NCBI GenBank assembly: GCA_035504095.1
Contig: DATJSN010000057.1
Span: 1-30,676, forward strand
DNA length: 30,676 bases
Source: DATJSN01 sp035504095
Lineage (GTDB): Bacteria > Planctomycetota > Phycisphaerae > WQYP01
Direction: 5' to 3'
Below, piece by piece: positions 6,053 to 14,167 of the stretch (within the stretch, counting starts at the first letter, position 1; each line of letters begins with the position of its first letter). The position numbers were made by a program, and so were the translations under genes. Below the pieces are notes generated by a model. That model was not told where the DNA came from, searched no databases, and was given only the letters and a program-made list of their open reading frames with translations.

Positions 6053-7420
6053 TTACCTAATATCCGTATTCCGCAGCACTTGTCCCAACTGCTGCATGCC
6101 CTCATCCGTCACCTGGGTACGTTCAACATCTAGACCCCGCAATTGCGTGAAGCCCGCCAGAGTCTTTAGCCCAGCATCCGTTACTTTGGTGTTTTCAAGA
6201 TTCAGATACTGCAACTGCGTCAGACCGGCCAATTCCGACAGGCCTGCATCTGTTACGTCTGTATTCCAGAGATCCAGATCATGCAAATGCGTGAAACCCG
6301 CCACTACCCGCAAACCTGCGTCCGTCACGGAGGGACCTCCGCCGAGGTCCAGTTCCCGTAACTCCGTAAGACCAGCCAATTCTTTCAGGCCCGCGTCCGT
6401 CACGGGAGTATTCCAGAGATTCAGCGTTCTTAACTGCGTGAGGGCGCCCAATGCTTTCAAACTCTTTTTTGTCAGCCAGACATTACTGAGGTCCAATGAT
6501 TGCAATTGAGTGAGATTGGCTAATTGCTTCAAGCCCACATCTGTTATACGGGTGTTGCTTAAGCCAAGTGCCTGCAATTGTGTCATACTCGTTAATTCCT
6601 GCATACCTGCATCCGTTATCTGAACGCCTTCGAGATTCAACGCCTGCCACTGCGTGAGATCCGACATTTGCTTCAAACCCGCGTCCGTCACGTGCGTCCA
6701 GCTAATATCCAGCGTCTGCAACTGCGTATAGCCCGCCAGAGTCTTCAGGCCTACATCCGTTATCTTAGTACCAGCCAAGTTTAAGGCCTGTAACTGCCTG
6801 AGGCTCGCCAGTTCCTGCAAACCTGCGTCCGTTATTTGAGTGTTGCTGAGATCCAGCACCCGAAGTTGCGTTAGAGCGGATAATTCCTTCAGGCCCGCAT
6901 CAGTCACCCTGGTGCCGGCGAGGTTCAATGCCTGCAATTGTGTGAACTTGGATAATTCCTCAAGACTAGAATCGGTTATAGCTGAAAACATTAGATCCAA
7001 ACCAAAACCCTGATTCGGCGCAGGTAATCGTGAGATTACACCGGACTTCCACGGTCTCCATCCCCATATGGCAAACGCTGGAATATCTCCTTGCCGACCG
7101 TATACGAATCTATTCCATGGCATAACATATCTTTCGTCGAACGGACTGAGCCCGAACATCATAAAAATACGTGGCGTCAGGGTCATCCAGCTGGAATCAG
7201 CGCCGGCCTTTTCCCATGCGGCATTAATGCCGACCGTAAACGGCTGGGTATAGAGCGGCGACGCGACTGAAGACGCAGATGAGGAATTGGCAGCGGTATT
7301 TTGTGTCTCAACAGGTGGCGAAGTCGAGCTGATTTTTATGATGCCAAGGAGCAGAAAAATGAAGAATAGTGCTAAAACTATTGCCGCCATACCTGCGAAG
7401 ATAGCTAAGATTTTTTGCAT
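6053..7420 (-). CDS. Membrane-anchored leucine-rich repeat protein
   Basis: A 455-residue protein. Residues 5-28 form a strong hydrophobic helix near the N-terminus, so the protein is probably anchored or exported. After an unrecognised region of about 130 residues there are about 13 tandem repeats of 24 residues with consensus TDAGLKELAGLTQLQ.LNL..T.V. This is the cysteine-less plant/F-box-like 'TDAGL' class common in planctomycetes. One unit departs from the consensus (LTKKSLKALGAL), and another has a two-residue insertion near GGGPSVTDAGL. No enzyme domain is present; a protein-binding role is inferred. The repeats run to the last 15 residues. It is transcribed towards the repeat cluster, and the Shine-Dalgarno is weak. 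Confidence 0.9.
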   Translation of the reverse strand: MQKILAIFAGMAAIVLALFFIFLLLGIIKISSTSPPVETQNTAANSSSASSVASPLYTQPFTVGINAAWEKAGADSSWMTLTPRIFMMFGLSPFDERYVMPWNRFVYGRQGDIPAFAIWGWRPWKSGVISRLPAPNQGFGLDLMFSAITDSSLEELSKFTQLQALNLAGTRVTDAGLKELSALTQLRVLDLSNTQITDAGLQELASLRQLQALNLAGTKITDVGLKTLAGYTQLQTLDISWTHVTDAGLKQMSDLTQWQALNLEGVQITDAGMQELTSMTQLQALGLSNTRITDVGLKQLANLTQLQSLDLSNVWLTKKSLKALGALTQLRTLNLWNTPVTDAGLKELAGLTELRELDLGGGPSVTDAGLRVVAGFTHLHDLDLWNTDVTDAGLSELAGLTQLQYLNLENTKVTDAGLKTLAGFTQLRGLDVERTQVTDEGMQQLGQVLRNTDIR

Positions 7421-7518
7421 GAATTAGTTTCTGTCCTCAGAACTGAATGCGGAGAAAGATGCATTTAACCACAAAAGCTTGCGGTCACCAAGTTTTATTA
7501 TCTGCAGATTTACAAGAG

Positions 7519-10041
7519 TTACGCCGCGGAGCGGGTGGTTTCGCGCCGGTCGCTGGGGCGAGAAATCTGGCGCGATTCGTCAGGCGTGGGCCGATGGCGG
7601 TTGGCCAAAAGCGCTTCGAGAACCGCCATAATTAAAACCAGCGACAGTATGCCGGGCATAAGCGAATTGCCCTGAGAACTCTTGAGCAGAAGCGCAAAAA
7701 GCTGATCGGCGGTGGATGCGAACCAGACCGGCTGATTTTTGGGAAGCTCCGCGGAAAGAACCGCAGGCTCGGTCGAATACAGATCGACCTCTTCGGCGGG
7801 CGGATTAACCACAAACATGCCGTCAAAACGCCCGTCTGTAGTATGCCAGTGGTATACGCCGCTCTGGGCAGCATCATAAAAAGTCCATATTGGCCGCCCG
7901 GATGAATCGCTTGTGGGAACGACGTTGATCGGGAGCTGATTGCCGGGCGGATCGACTTCGAGATTTTCGCCTGAATTGGCTCCGGGAATTTTGACGTTCA
8001 CGGGCTGGCCGGGTTCAAAGCTGGTTGCGCCGGTAAGCGCGGCGACGTCGCCCATGGCGATGCGAACGATCATGGGCAGGAATGCGGAAGTGTCGGCCAT
8101 GTTGGTCCAGCCGCCGCTGGGCGCGGTGAGAAAGGTATAGATGGAGCCGCTGGAGCCGTTTTCGCCGCCGAGACTATGCTGCACCAGAAAAAGTGATTCA
8201 TCCTGCAGGCGGGAAAGAGTGTTACCTATGCCGGGGGAATTGCCGGAAAAAGCCCACCGCCCCACCACGACGATACGGCGGAACGGGTCCTGAGATTCAA
8301 AAAGATCGGCGAAGACATTACTCTGAAGGTCCACCCAATCGACCGGGCTGCCGTTTAGCGTGGTAATCGGCCCGGAAATAGTACCAGGGAGAAGTTGCCG
8401 GTTCCCCGCCAGAATTGCGTTGTACGCCTGCGGATCGACCGACGGGCCAAGAAGCCAGCACAAACGCCCGCCCTGCTTGACGAAATTTTCCAGGCGATCG
8501 GCAAAGTCCGCGCTTACCCGCGGGACATCGCACATGAAGATGGCGTCGTAATCACCGGGCTGAATATCAGCCAGATTGGTATAGCCGCGATACGAAGTGG
8601 AAATGCTCCAGATCTGCTGATTGCCGGCGCCCACACCACCGCTGAACGGTTCGAGCGCGGCATCGACATAAAACGCGGCGGAATCGCCGCCGAGCGCGGG
8701 TTGATTGCCCACGACCAAGACGGGAATTTCCTTGGCAATGTTAAGCACAAGGCTGCGCTGATCGGCCCAGGGCATGGCCTGACTGGACTGGAGTTCCTGA
8801 AGAGTAAATAAATGATAACCCGCTGACGGAAGCTGGTAGTGAAGTTCCAGTGAGCCGCGGCTTTGGCCGGTTCCGGCCGGGCCGAGCTGGACCTGATTTT
8901 CCACGCCAAGGGCGCGCTGGTCGTCGATGGCCAAACCGAAGCGCGGAACAACGGCGGTCTGACCGTTGTTAATAACGGCGGCCTTGAAAGTCACATTGCT
9001 TCCGATTACGGCCTGTCCGGCGGTAATGTCGAACGAAGCGATACCCACATCATCGGGCTGATTGGCTGCGGACTGAGGCATCAGCACCAATTGAATTCCC
9101 GGATTTTGTTCCAGTGGCTGAAACATATCGGCATCGGACGATGCGGGACCGGCAAAATCGGAAATGACGATGAGCATGCGATTGGGCAGGTCGGAATTTT
9201 CCAAAAGTGACGCGGCATGCGCAATTAGTTGCCGCATCGGTACGGCGCGCCCCTGGCTGGTGACGCTATCGAGTGAACCGAGCACCGCAACGCGATTGGG
9301 ATCAAGGCGGCTCTGCACCTGACTGGCGCTGGGGTTGGTTAGCAGCACCATCGATTGCGCCGGCTGGAGCGTATCGGTGAGCAATTCGCGGGCGAGTTGC
9401 ACTGAAGCATCAAGGCGTGTTTCCGAACCGTCGTGGACGAGCATGGATTGTGAATTGTCCAAAATGATAGCGCAGGCCACCCGAGAGCCGTCAAACTGAC
9501 CGCCGGAGCCGGGGAACCAGGTATCGTTTCCCAGACCAAACAAGGCCACACCTGCGGCGATAAGGCCGGCCAGCAGCACGAACGCGGGAAGCAAAATTCC
9601 CGGACGGCGCTGCTTTAGCTTTTGCTCCGCGGCGACCGAACGAGTTGATAGATCATCTTTAGGCGACTGCGCAGGCGTGCTTTTCATTTGATCGATGCTG
9701 TTGGCGAAAACAACCGCGCCAATCGCCACGATTGCAATGCCCGCGAGGAACATAAAAAACATACCATAAGCCAGGGCGGGCCGGCCGCCATGAATCAGCG
9801 GGCCGGCGATGGCCATGGCCAGAACGGCAAAGACCGCCATGCGCATAAGCAAAAGCAGGAATTGCTGGAGCTGCCGGCGTCGCGATGTTTTCTGCGCGGT
9901 GATGCGTAAAAACCGCAACGTGGGAAACTGGACAATCGGCGAACGGATGCGGTTAAGTAAATGCAGCAGCACCGGAATGCCCGCGGCCAATAAGCCGATG
10001 AGCATGAGCGGAGCGGCGAAGGTAAGAGCGGCCAAAGGCAT
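7519..10041 (-). CDS. BatA N-terminal/VWA domain membrane protein
   Basis: An 840-residue protein. Residues 1-80 match the BatA N-terminal module: a hydrophobic start, then AAGIPVLLHLLNRIR...FPTLRFLR and a second helix LLLLMRMAVFAVLAMAIAGP. Further helices are at about 91-113 and 151-170. A von Willebrand A domain follows with a MIDAS-type DNSQS at 195-199 and later LIVISDFAGP. A long beta-rich region and a final helix (GILSLVLIMAVLEALLA) complete it. These proteins pair with DUF58 and MoxR ATPases in metal-dependent protein assembly or stress functions. The DUF58 partner is immediately upstream, but no MoxR gene is in the window. The start was set at ATG 10041: a 20-codon upstream extension lies in the 10044-10085 repeat and lacks membrane-protein character. 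Confidence 0.88.
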   Translation of the reverse strand: MPLAALTFAAPLMLIGLLAAGIPVLLHLLNRIRSPIVQFPTLRFLRITAQKTSRRRQLQQFLLLLMRMAVFAVLAMAIAGPLIHGGRPALAYGMFFMFLAGIAIVAIGAVVFANSIDQMKSTPAQSPKDDLSTRSVAAEQKLKQRRPGILLPAFVLLAGLIAAGVALFGLGNDTWFPGSGGQFDGSRVACAIILDNSQSMLVHDGSETRLDASVQLARELLTDTLQPAQSMVLLTNPSASQVQSRLDPNRVAVLGSLDSVTSQGRAVPMRQLIAHAASLLENSDLPNRMLIVISDFAGPASSDADMFQPLEQNPGIQLVLMPQSAANQPDDVGIASFDITAGQAVIGSNVTFKAAVINNGQTAVVPRFGLAIDDQRALGVENQVQLGPAGTGQSRGSLELHYQLPSAGYHLFTLQELQSSQAMPWADQRSLVLNIAKEIPVLVVGNQPALGGDSAAFYVDAALEPFSGGVGAGNQQIWSISTSYRGYTNLADIQPGDYDAIFMCDVPRVSADFADRLENFVKQGGRLCWLLGPSVDPQAYNAILAGNRQLLPGTISGPITTLNGSPVDWVDLQSNVFADLFESQDPFRRIVVVGRWAFSGNSPGIGNTLSRLQDESLFLVQHSLGGENGSSGSIYTFLTAPSGGWTNMADTSAFLPMIVRIAMGDVAALTGATSFEPGQPVNVKIPGANSGENLEVDPPGNQLPINVVPTSDSSGRPIWTFYDAAQSGVYHWHTTDGRFDGMFVVNPPAEEVDLYSTEPAVLSAELPKNQPVWFASTADQLFALLLKSSQGNSLMPGILSLVLIMAVLEALLANRHRPTPDESRQISRPSDRRETTRSAA

Positions 10042-10043
10042 AA

Positions 10044-10085
10044 ATGATGCAGGGGATAGGTGATAGGTGACAGGGAATAGATTTA
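10044..10085. repeat. GGTGATAGGTGACAGGG dispersed repeat
   Basis: Contains aggggataggtgataggtga followed by cagggaatag, with two tandem ataggtga units. It is related to 1151-1180 and 5118-5150. It sits directly before the VWA protein start codon, between that gene and the MITE-like element. Confidence 0.6.
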
Positions 10086-10114
10086 AGGATTGACCATCCA
10101 TTTTTAAACCTTTA

Positions 10115-10297
10115 GAGCAGTTCCACTCCAGCTATAGCGTCTGCGTCGCTTGAAGCGACCCTTCGGGTTGGCACAGACAGGGTCGTCCGCTGCGTCATCG
10201 CTGAGCGACGGGGTTTTGCAAACCCGCCTTGTCGCTCTTCCTTGCGGCCAACCCCGTCTACACCAACGCAGATGCCATATCTGGAGTGGAAATGCTC
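10115..10297. mobile_element. MITE-like element, 183 bp, TA target duplication
   Basis: Terminal inverted repeats: the first 36 bases from the left TA (10113) match the reverse complement of the last 36 to the right TA (10299) at 31 positions. They begin TAGAGCA and share TTCCACTCCAG. The flanking TA dinucleotides (10113-10114, 10298-10299) look like a target duplication of the IS630/Tc1-mariner kind. Nested inside are GGGTTGGC (10165-10172) with GCCAACCC (10247-10254), GAGCGAC (10203-10209) with GTCGCTC (10231-10237), and GGGTTT with AAACCC (10211-10225). There is no transposase, so it would be non-autonomous. It separates the DUF58 and VWA genes. A structured RNA or terminator remains an alternative. 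Confidence 0.7.
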
Positions 10298-11223
10298 TAG
10301 CGCCGGGAAGTCCGGGAGAGTATTTCCCTTATCTGCATATCCCAGGGCACATCGGTAAACGCGGTGACATAGTCAATTCGCGATTGGCCGCAATTTTTCT
10401 TAATTAAATCCAGGAATGCCTGCACTTCCCGGCGGTATTGTTCGCGAATCAGTTTAGGATCGATTTGCAACCGCGAACCATCCTCCATGTCTTCAAAGGT
10501 CACGGGGCGATTGTAACCCAGTTCGATTTCGCCGCGATCCAGCACCTGAATGAGCAATAGATGATGGCGGGCGTGGCGCAGATGTTCCAGAGCGCTGATG
10601 AGTTTTTCAGGTTCGTCAAACAAATCGCTAATCACGATGACCAGTCCGCGGCGCGGAAGTTTATTGGCCAATAGATGCAGCGTGCCGGAAATATCGGTGT
10701 CGCGTCCGGGGGTAAGTTTTTCGAGGTTGATAAAAATCTGGTCCATGTGCGAAGGGCCGTTTCCCTGCGGAATTTCCAGGCGAATGCCGTTGTCGAACGC
10801 CATGAGTCCAACCATGTCCTGCTGATTGGAAAGCATGAAAGCCAGAGACGCCGCGAGTACCGCACCGTATTCAAACTTGCTGATGGTTCGCGGACTGGAA
10901 CTTTTTGAATCAGGCGCCAGGGCGGTGCCGAAACGCATGGAACCGGAAACATCCAGACAAATAGTGGCGCGAAGATTGGTCTCCTGTTCATATTGTTTGA
11001 TGTAATAGCGATCGGTGCGGGCAAGGACGGTCCAGTCGAGGTGTTTAATTTCATCGCCGGGGACATATTCACGGTGCTCGGCGAATTCGATGGAAAAACC
11101 TTTGTGCGGGCTTTTATGCAGACCGGCAAAGACGCCTTCGACTACGCCGCGAACGGTCAGTTCCATGCGGCGCAACTGGGCGGCGTGTGAAGGTTTGAAA
11201 AATCGATACTGGCTCGTACGCAT
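10297..11223 (-). CDS. DUF58 domain protein
   Basis: A 308-residue protein with the DUF58 signature HREYVPGDEIKHLDWTVLART at residues 50-70 and a VWA-like metal site DVSGSM at 91-96. A later strand reads LVIVISDLFDEPEKL, and there is a conserved C-terminal helix region. No membrane segments are seen, unlike longer DUF58 proteins. DUF58 proteins work with a MoxR AAA+ ATPase and BatA/VWA proteins, and a BatA/VWA gene follows. Its ATG overlaps the rsmD stop as TGATG, so translation is probably coupled. Its TAG stop is formed by the right-hand TA and adjoining base of the MITE-like element, so the original C-terminus may have been altered. Confidence 0.92.
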   Translation of the reverse strand: MRTSQYRFFKPSHAAQLRRMELTVRGVVEGVFAGLHKSPHKGFSIEFAEHREYVPGDEIKHLDWTVLARTDRYYIKQYEQETNLRATICLDVSGSMRFGTALAPDSKSSSPRTISKFEYGAVLAASLAFMLSNQQDMVGLMAFDNGIRLEIPQGNGPSHMDQIFINLEKLTPGRDTDISGTLHLLANKLPRRGLVIVISDLFDEPEKLISALEHLRHARHHLLLIQVLDRGEIELGYNRPVTFEDMEDGSRLQIDPKLIREQYRREVQAFLDLIKKNCGQSRIDYVTAFTDVPWDMQIREILSRTSRR

Positions 11224-11819
11224 CAGGACGACTCCACTGCCGTGGCCAACCAGGTAATGGCCATCGAACCATATTTAAACTTACGGACAACACGGGAAGC
11301 AAGCTGCATGGAATCCAGGGAAGTGCTTTCGGGATGGCGCAAAACGATAATCCCCTCCGGCTCCATGGAAGACTGGGCAATGGATAAAACAAGGTTATCT
11401 ATTTTGTCACGGCCCTGGGGATTATCGAAATGGCTGTACGGCGGGTCCACGAACGCTATGCGAAATCGCTGTTGCGTTGCGAGGAACCCCGCCGGACTCC
11501 CTGCCATTCTATATGCGTCTGCCGCAACCACCCGGCATAGGTGTACCACGCTTAAACGGGCTATATTGTTGCGTAAATTTTCCAAAGCGCCTCGGTCGCG
11601 TTCGACAAAAACCACGCCCGCAGCCCCGCGTGAGAGGGTTTCAAGCCCCATTGAGCCGGTGCCACAGAAGCAATCCAGAACATAACTATCTGGAATTTCA
11701 GTGTTTACAGTCAGTGCATCAAAGAGGGATTGTTTGGCACGGTCGGTTATGGGACGGGTGGTATTTGAAACCGGTGAAAGCAGTAATCGACCGCGAAATG
11801 TGCCGGCAATGATGCGCAT
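11223..11819 (-). CDS. rsmD: 16S rRNA (guanine(966)-N(2))-methyltransferase RsmD
   Basis: A 198-residue protein. The start MRIIAGTFRGRLL at 11819 is the family's typical beginning; a longer upstream frame overlaps bioD and was rejected. Residues 20-36 carry TRPITDRAKQSLFDALT. Motif I, VLDCFCGTGSMGLE, is at 47-60, VFVERD at 70-75, and the catalytic DPPY at 125-128. RsmD methylates N2 of G966 in 16S rRNA during 30S assembly. The gene starts ten bases after the bioD stop and overlaps the DUF58 start. The length is normal for the family (about 180-200), and all core motifs are present. Its position in a biotin/VWA operon is probably incidental co-transcription. Confidence 0.93.
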   Translation of the reverse strand: MRIIAGTFRGRLLLSPVSNTTRPITDRAKQSLFDALTVNTEIPDSYVLDCFCGTGSMGLETLSRGAAGVVFVERDRGALENLRNNIARLSVVHLCRVVAADAYRMAGSPAGFLATQQRFRIAFVDPPYSHFDNPQGRDKIDNLVLSIAQSSMEPEGIIVLRHPESTSLDSMQLASRVVRKFKYGSMAITWLATAVESS

Positions 11820-11829
11820 AAAACCTGCT

Positions 11830-12687
11830 TTACAATCTGCCAGAGCCGCGACGGCGACTACTGGAAAAAAGCGTTCCGTAATAATACTTAGCAAATGGCG
11901 TCATTTTTTCGACAAATTCTTCCGGGATTCTGCTTTCGATAAGCTGTTCTCTTTGCGGCAGCGCGGCGATAACAGGTAAGCCGGTAATCCGGGGCAATTC
12001 TTCCAGCGCGGTAACCTCAGCCAAATCACGCGAGGCGCCGACTCGATTAACCACCATTCCGGCAAGCGGTAATTTTCGCGCGCGAATGGACTCGATCACA
12101 ATAAGCGTATGGGCGAAAGCCCCCAGATAGGTTCCCGTAACAATCACAACAGGCAATTTTAAAATCGCCGCCAAATCCGCAACTGTAAACAGGCCTGGTT
12201 GATCGTCGAGCGGAGTCATCCATCCGCCGGCGGATTCGACGAGCAAAAAATCACAATGCTTTCGCCAGTAATCCATGGCCGCCGTAACCCGGCGCCAATC
12301 CAATCTGCGCCGTTCAATTCGGGCCGCCAGATGCGGTGACACGGGAGCGGCAAAACGAATCGGACTGGTAAATTTGAGAAGCTCTGAATCCGCCGGATCC
12401 AGACCGATCATATTCATAACTCGTGCGGCGTCGGGCGAAAGCATGTCGTCATCAGTCAATCCTTCCGGTTCGCCCCGATCCGGACGCTTAGGACAACCAG
12501 AAGCAACAGGTTTGCAGATGCCGACGTGAATGCCCAGACGGCTGAAGGCCGCGGCGAGAGCGGCGGTTACCGTGGTTTTACCGATGTCGGTGTTAATTCC
12601 CACAACGAACAAACCCGGCTTGCGATAAGCACGAAGCAGTTTTCGAGGATCAAAGGATGCCTGAGGTTGTGTTTTTTTGCGGTTCAT
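11830..12687 (-). CDS. bioD: ATP-dependent dethiobiotin synthetase BioD
   Basis: A 285-residue protein. The P-loop GINTDIGKT is at residues 30-38, CKPVASG with the substrate-binding lysine is at 58-64, and the E-S-A-GG segment is at 151-155. It closes 7,8-diaminononanoate to dethiobiotin with CO2 and ATP in the cytoplasm, the penultimate biotin step. It is longer than the usual 225-240 residues. The extra length comes from a basic N-terminal extension before GLFVVG and a tail (SSSRRRGSGRL) reaching to just before rsmD. It follows bioA by 21 bases, so the two are certainly one transcription unit. bioF and bioB are not in the window. Confidence 0.93.
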   Translation of the reverse strand: MNRKKTQPQASFDPRKLLRAYRKPGLFVVGINTDIGKTTVTAALAAAFSRLGIHVGICKPVASGCPKRPDRGEPEGLTDDDMLSPDAARVMNMIGLDPADSELLKFTSPIRFAAPVSPHLAARIERRRLDWRRVTAAMDYWRKHCDFLLVESAGGWMTPLDDQPGLFTVADLAAILKLPVVIVTGTYLGAFAHTLIVIESIRARKLPLAGMVVNRVGASRDLAEVTALEELPRITGLPVIAALPQREQLIESRIPEEFVEKMTPFAKYYYGTLFSSSRRRGSGRL

Positions 12688-12708
12688 GCCGATCAGGTTC
12701 TCCCATTG

Positions 12709-14106
12709 TTAATTTCGAAGAACAACCGGCAAATCATCCTCAAGCGACTTTACCACGGCCTGAGCGAGAATTCGAATGTTATCCGGTCTGGTTGCCAGAG
12801 GCGGCATTACAACCAGCACGTCGCCCAATGGACGCAAAAAAACGCCGCGCGAGCGCATCATGGTGCACAAGGCGCCGCCGACGCGGCGCTGATAATCAAA
12901 TTTCTCACCGGTTGTTCTGTCTTGGACAATGTCGACGGCGGCGATCAGTCCAACCTGGCGCACGTCGCCGACATTGGGATGACGGCGCAGCGGGGCAAGT
13001 TCCGCGGCCAGAATTGTTTTGAGCGCCGCGACGTGCTCAAGCAAACGGCGGCTATCAAATAAATCCAGCGAGGCAATCGCCGCGGCGCAGGCCAGCGGAT
13101 GACCGGTGAATGTATGACCGTGATAAAAGGTTTTTCCTTCGCGCGGGTCGGCATAAAACGCATTGAATACGCGATCATTAACCAGTGTGGCGCCCAACGG
13201 CATATAGCCTGCGGTAAGACCTTTGGAGAGACAAAGCAAATCCGGCGAGACCTTTTCGTGCTCACAGGCGAACATGCGTCCGGTGCGGCCAAAACCGGTC
13301 ATGACTTCGTCAAAAATAAGAAGCAAATCATGCCGATCAGCCAATTCGCGCAGCGCGCGAAGCGTTCCGGGCGGATGCATCAACATTCCGCCGGCGCCCT
13401 GAACAACGGGTTCAATAAAAATACCGGCGTATTGGTCCGGATTTTCCACTAATAGCTTTTCGATTGAAGCAATCCAGTTTAAATCCCGAACGGCGGCGGG
13501 CGCCGGCGGCGTAACCGCGGCATCCAATGGGGCGAACGCCGGCAAGAGCGGCGGCTTGACGCGGTCCACCGGAAAACAGAGCCGCCGGTAGGCTTCATGA
13601 AACATGGGGATTCCGCCAAGCGAGACCGCGCCGACGGTGTCGCCGTGATAGGCTTCATCGAAACAAATAAACCGGCTGCGCTGGGGTTTTCCCTGATTGG
13701 CCCAGAACTGGCAGGCCAATTTGCAGGCGGCTTCCACCGCGGTCGAGCCATCGTCGGAATAAAATACGCGTGTTAAACCCGGCGGCATGATTTGAACAAG
13801 ACGTTTGGCAAGAATAATGCTTGGGACATTACACAAACCCAGCAGAGTCGAGTGAGCAATTTGCTCAAGCTGTTTTTTTACCGCCTCGTCAATTTCCGGT
13901 ACGCGATGGCCGTGGATGTTACACCACAGAGACGAAACGCCGTCGATGTAGCGGCGGCCTTCGGTGTCGAAGAGAAATTCATCCTGTCCATGGGTGATCA
14001 CCGGAACGTCTTGTTTGGCCATCCAGGCCTTCATTGGCGTAAATGGATGCCAGATATATTGGCGATCCCATTCAAGAAGTTCCTCGGTGGATGGGTTGTT
14101 CCCCAT
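12709..14106 (-). CDS. bioA: Adenosylmethionine-8-amino-7-oxononanoate aminotransferase BioA
   Basis: A 465-residue fold-type I PLP enzyme. Diagnostic parts are WHPFTPMKAW near residue 19, GVSSLWCNIHGHRVPEID at 56-73, YSDDGSTAVEAACKLA at 116-131 and FDEAYHGDT at 149-157. The cofactor aspartate motif FDEVMTGFGRTG is at 265-276, and the Schiff-base lysine K295 is in LCLSKGLTAGYMPLGA. It transfers the SAM amino group to KAPA, giving 7,8-diaminononanoate. GGAG lies just upstream of the ATG, and a perfect TATAAT is about 48 bases upstream (14154-14159, minus strand), divergent from the isoaspartate methyltransferase gene. It leads the bioA-bioD-rsmD-DUF58 run. Length and motifs are complete. Confidence 0.95.
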   Translation of the reverse strand: MGNNPSTEELLEWDRQYIWHPFTPMKAWMAKQDVPVITHGQDEFLFDTEGRRYIDGVSSLWCNIHGHRVPEIDEAVKKQLEQIAHSTLLGLCNVPSIILAKRLVQIMPPGLTRVFYSDDGSTAVEAACKLACQFWANQGKPQRSRFICFDEAYHGDTVGAVSLGGIPMFHEAYRRLCFPVDRVKPPLLPAFAPLDAAVTPPAPAAVRDLNWIASIEKLLVENPDQYAGIFIEPVVQGAGGMLMHPPGTLRALRELADRHDLLLIFDEVMTGFGRTGRMFACEHEKVSPDLLCLSKGLTAGYMPLGATLVNDRVFNAFYADPREGKTFYHGHTFTGHPLACAAAIASLDLFDSRRLLEHVAALKTILAAELAPLRRHPNVGDVRQVGLIAAVDIVQDRTTGEKFDYQRRVGGALCTMMRSRGVFLRPLGDVLVVMPPLATRPDNIRILAQAVVKSLEDDLPVVLRN

Positions 14107-14153
14107 ATTTCTCCGTTTCTGATTTTGACGACACCCGGTTCAGGCAGCGGTGG

Positions 14154-14161
14154 ATTATAAT
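14154..14161. promoter_or_regulatory. Bidirectional -10 (ATTATAAT) between bioA and pcm
   Basis: The 8-bp palindrome ATTATAAT reads TATAAT on both strands. On the plus strand (14156-14161) it ends six bases before the pcm ATG at 14168. On the minus strand (14154-14159) it is about 48 bases before the bioA ATG. No strong -35 is seen at the right distance for either. Confidence 0.45.
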
Positions 14162-14167
14162 CAAAGT

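Noticed and set aside
6096..7000. Regular 72-bp period resembling a repeat array or CRISPR
   Set aside because: The period equals 24 codons of the leucine-rich repeats; units vary as protein repeats do and there are no spacers.
7465..7500. Possible terminator hairpin after the VWA gene (CTTG...CAAG)
   Set aside because: The stem is only four G/C-containing pairs with a bulge; too weak to call.
10042..10101. 20-codon upstream extension of the VWA protein
   Set aside because: It lies in the dispersed repeat and would displace the hydrophobic BatA start.
11820..11894. 25-codon upstream extension of rsmD
   Set aside because: It overlaps the bioD coding end; MRIIAGTFRGR is the family's normal start.
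14125..14130. TTGACG as -35 for pcm
   Set aside because: It is 25 bp from the -10, too far for a standard promoter.
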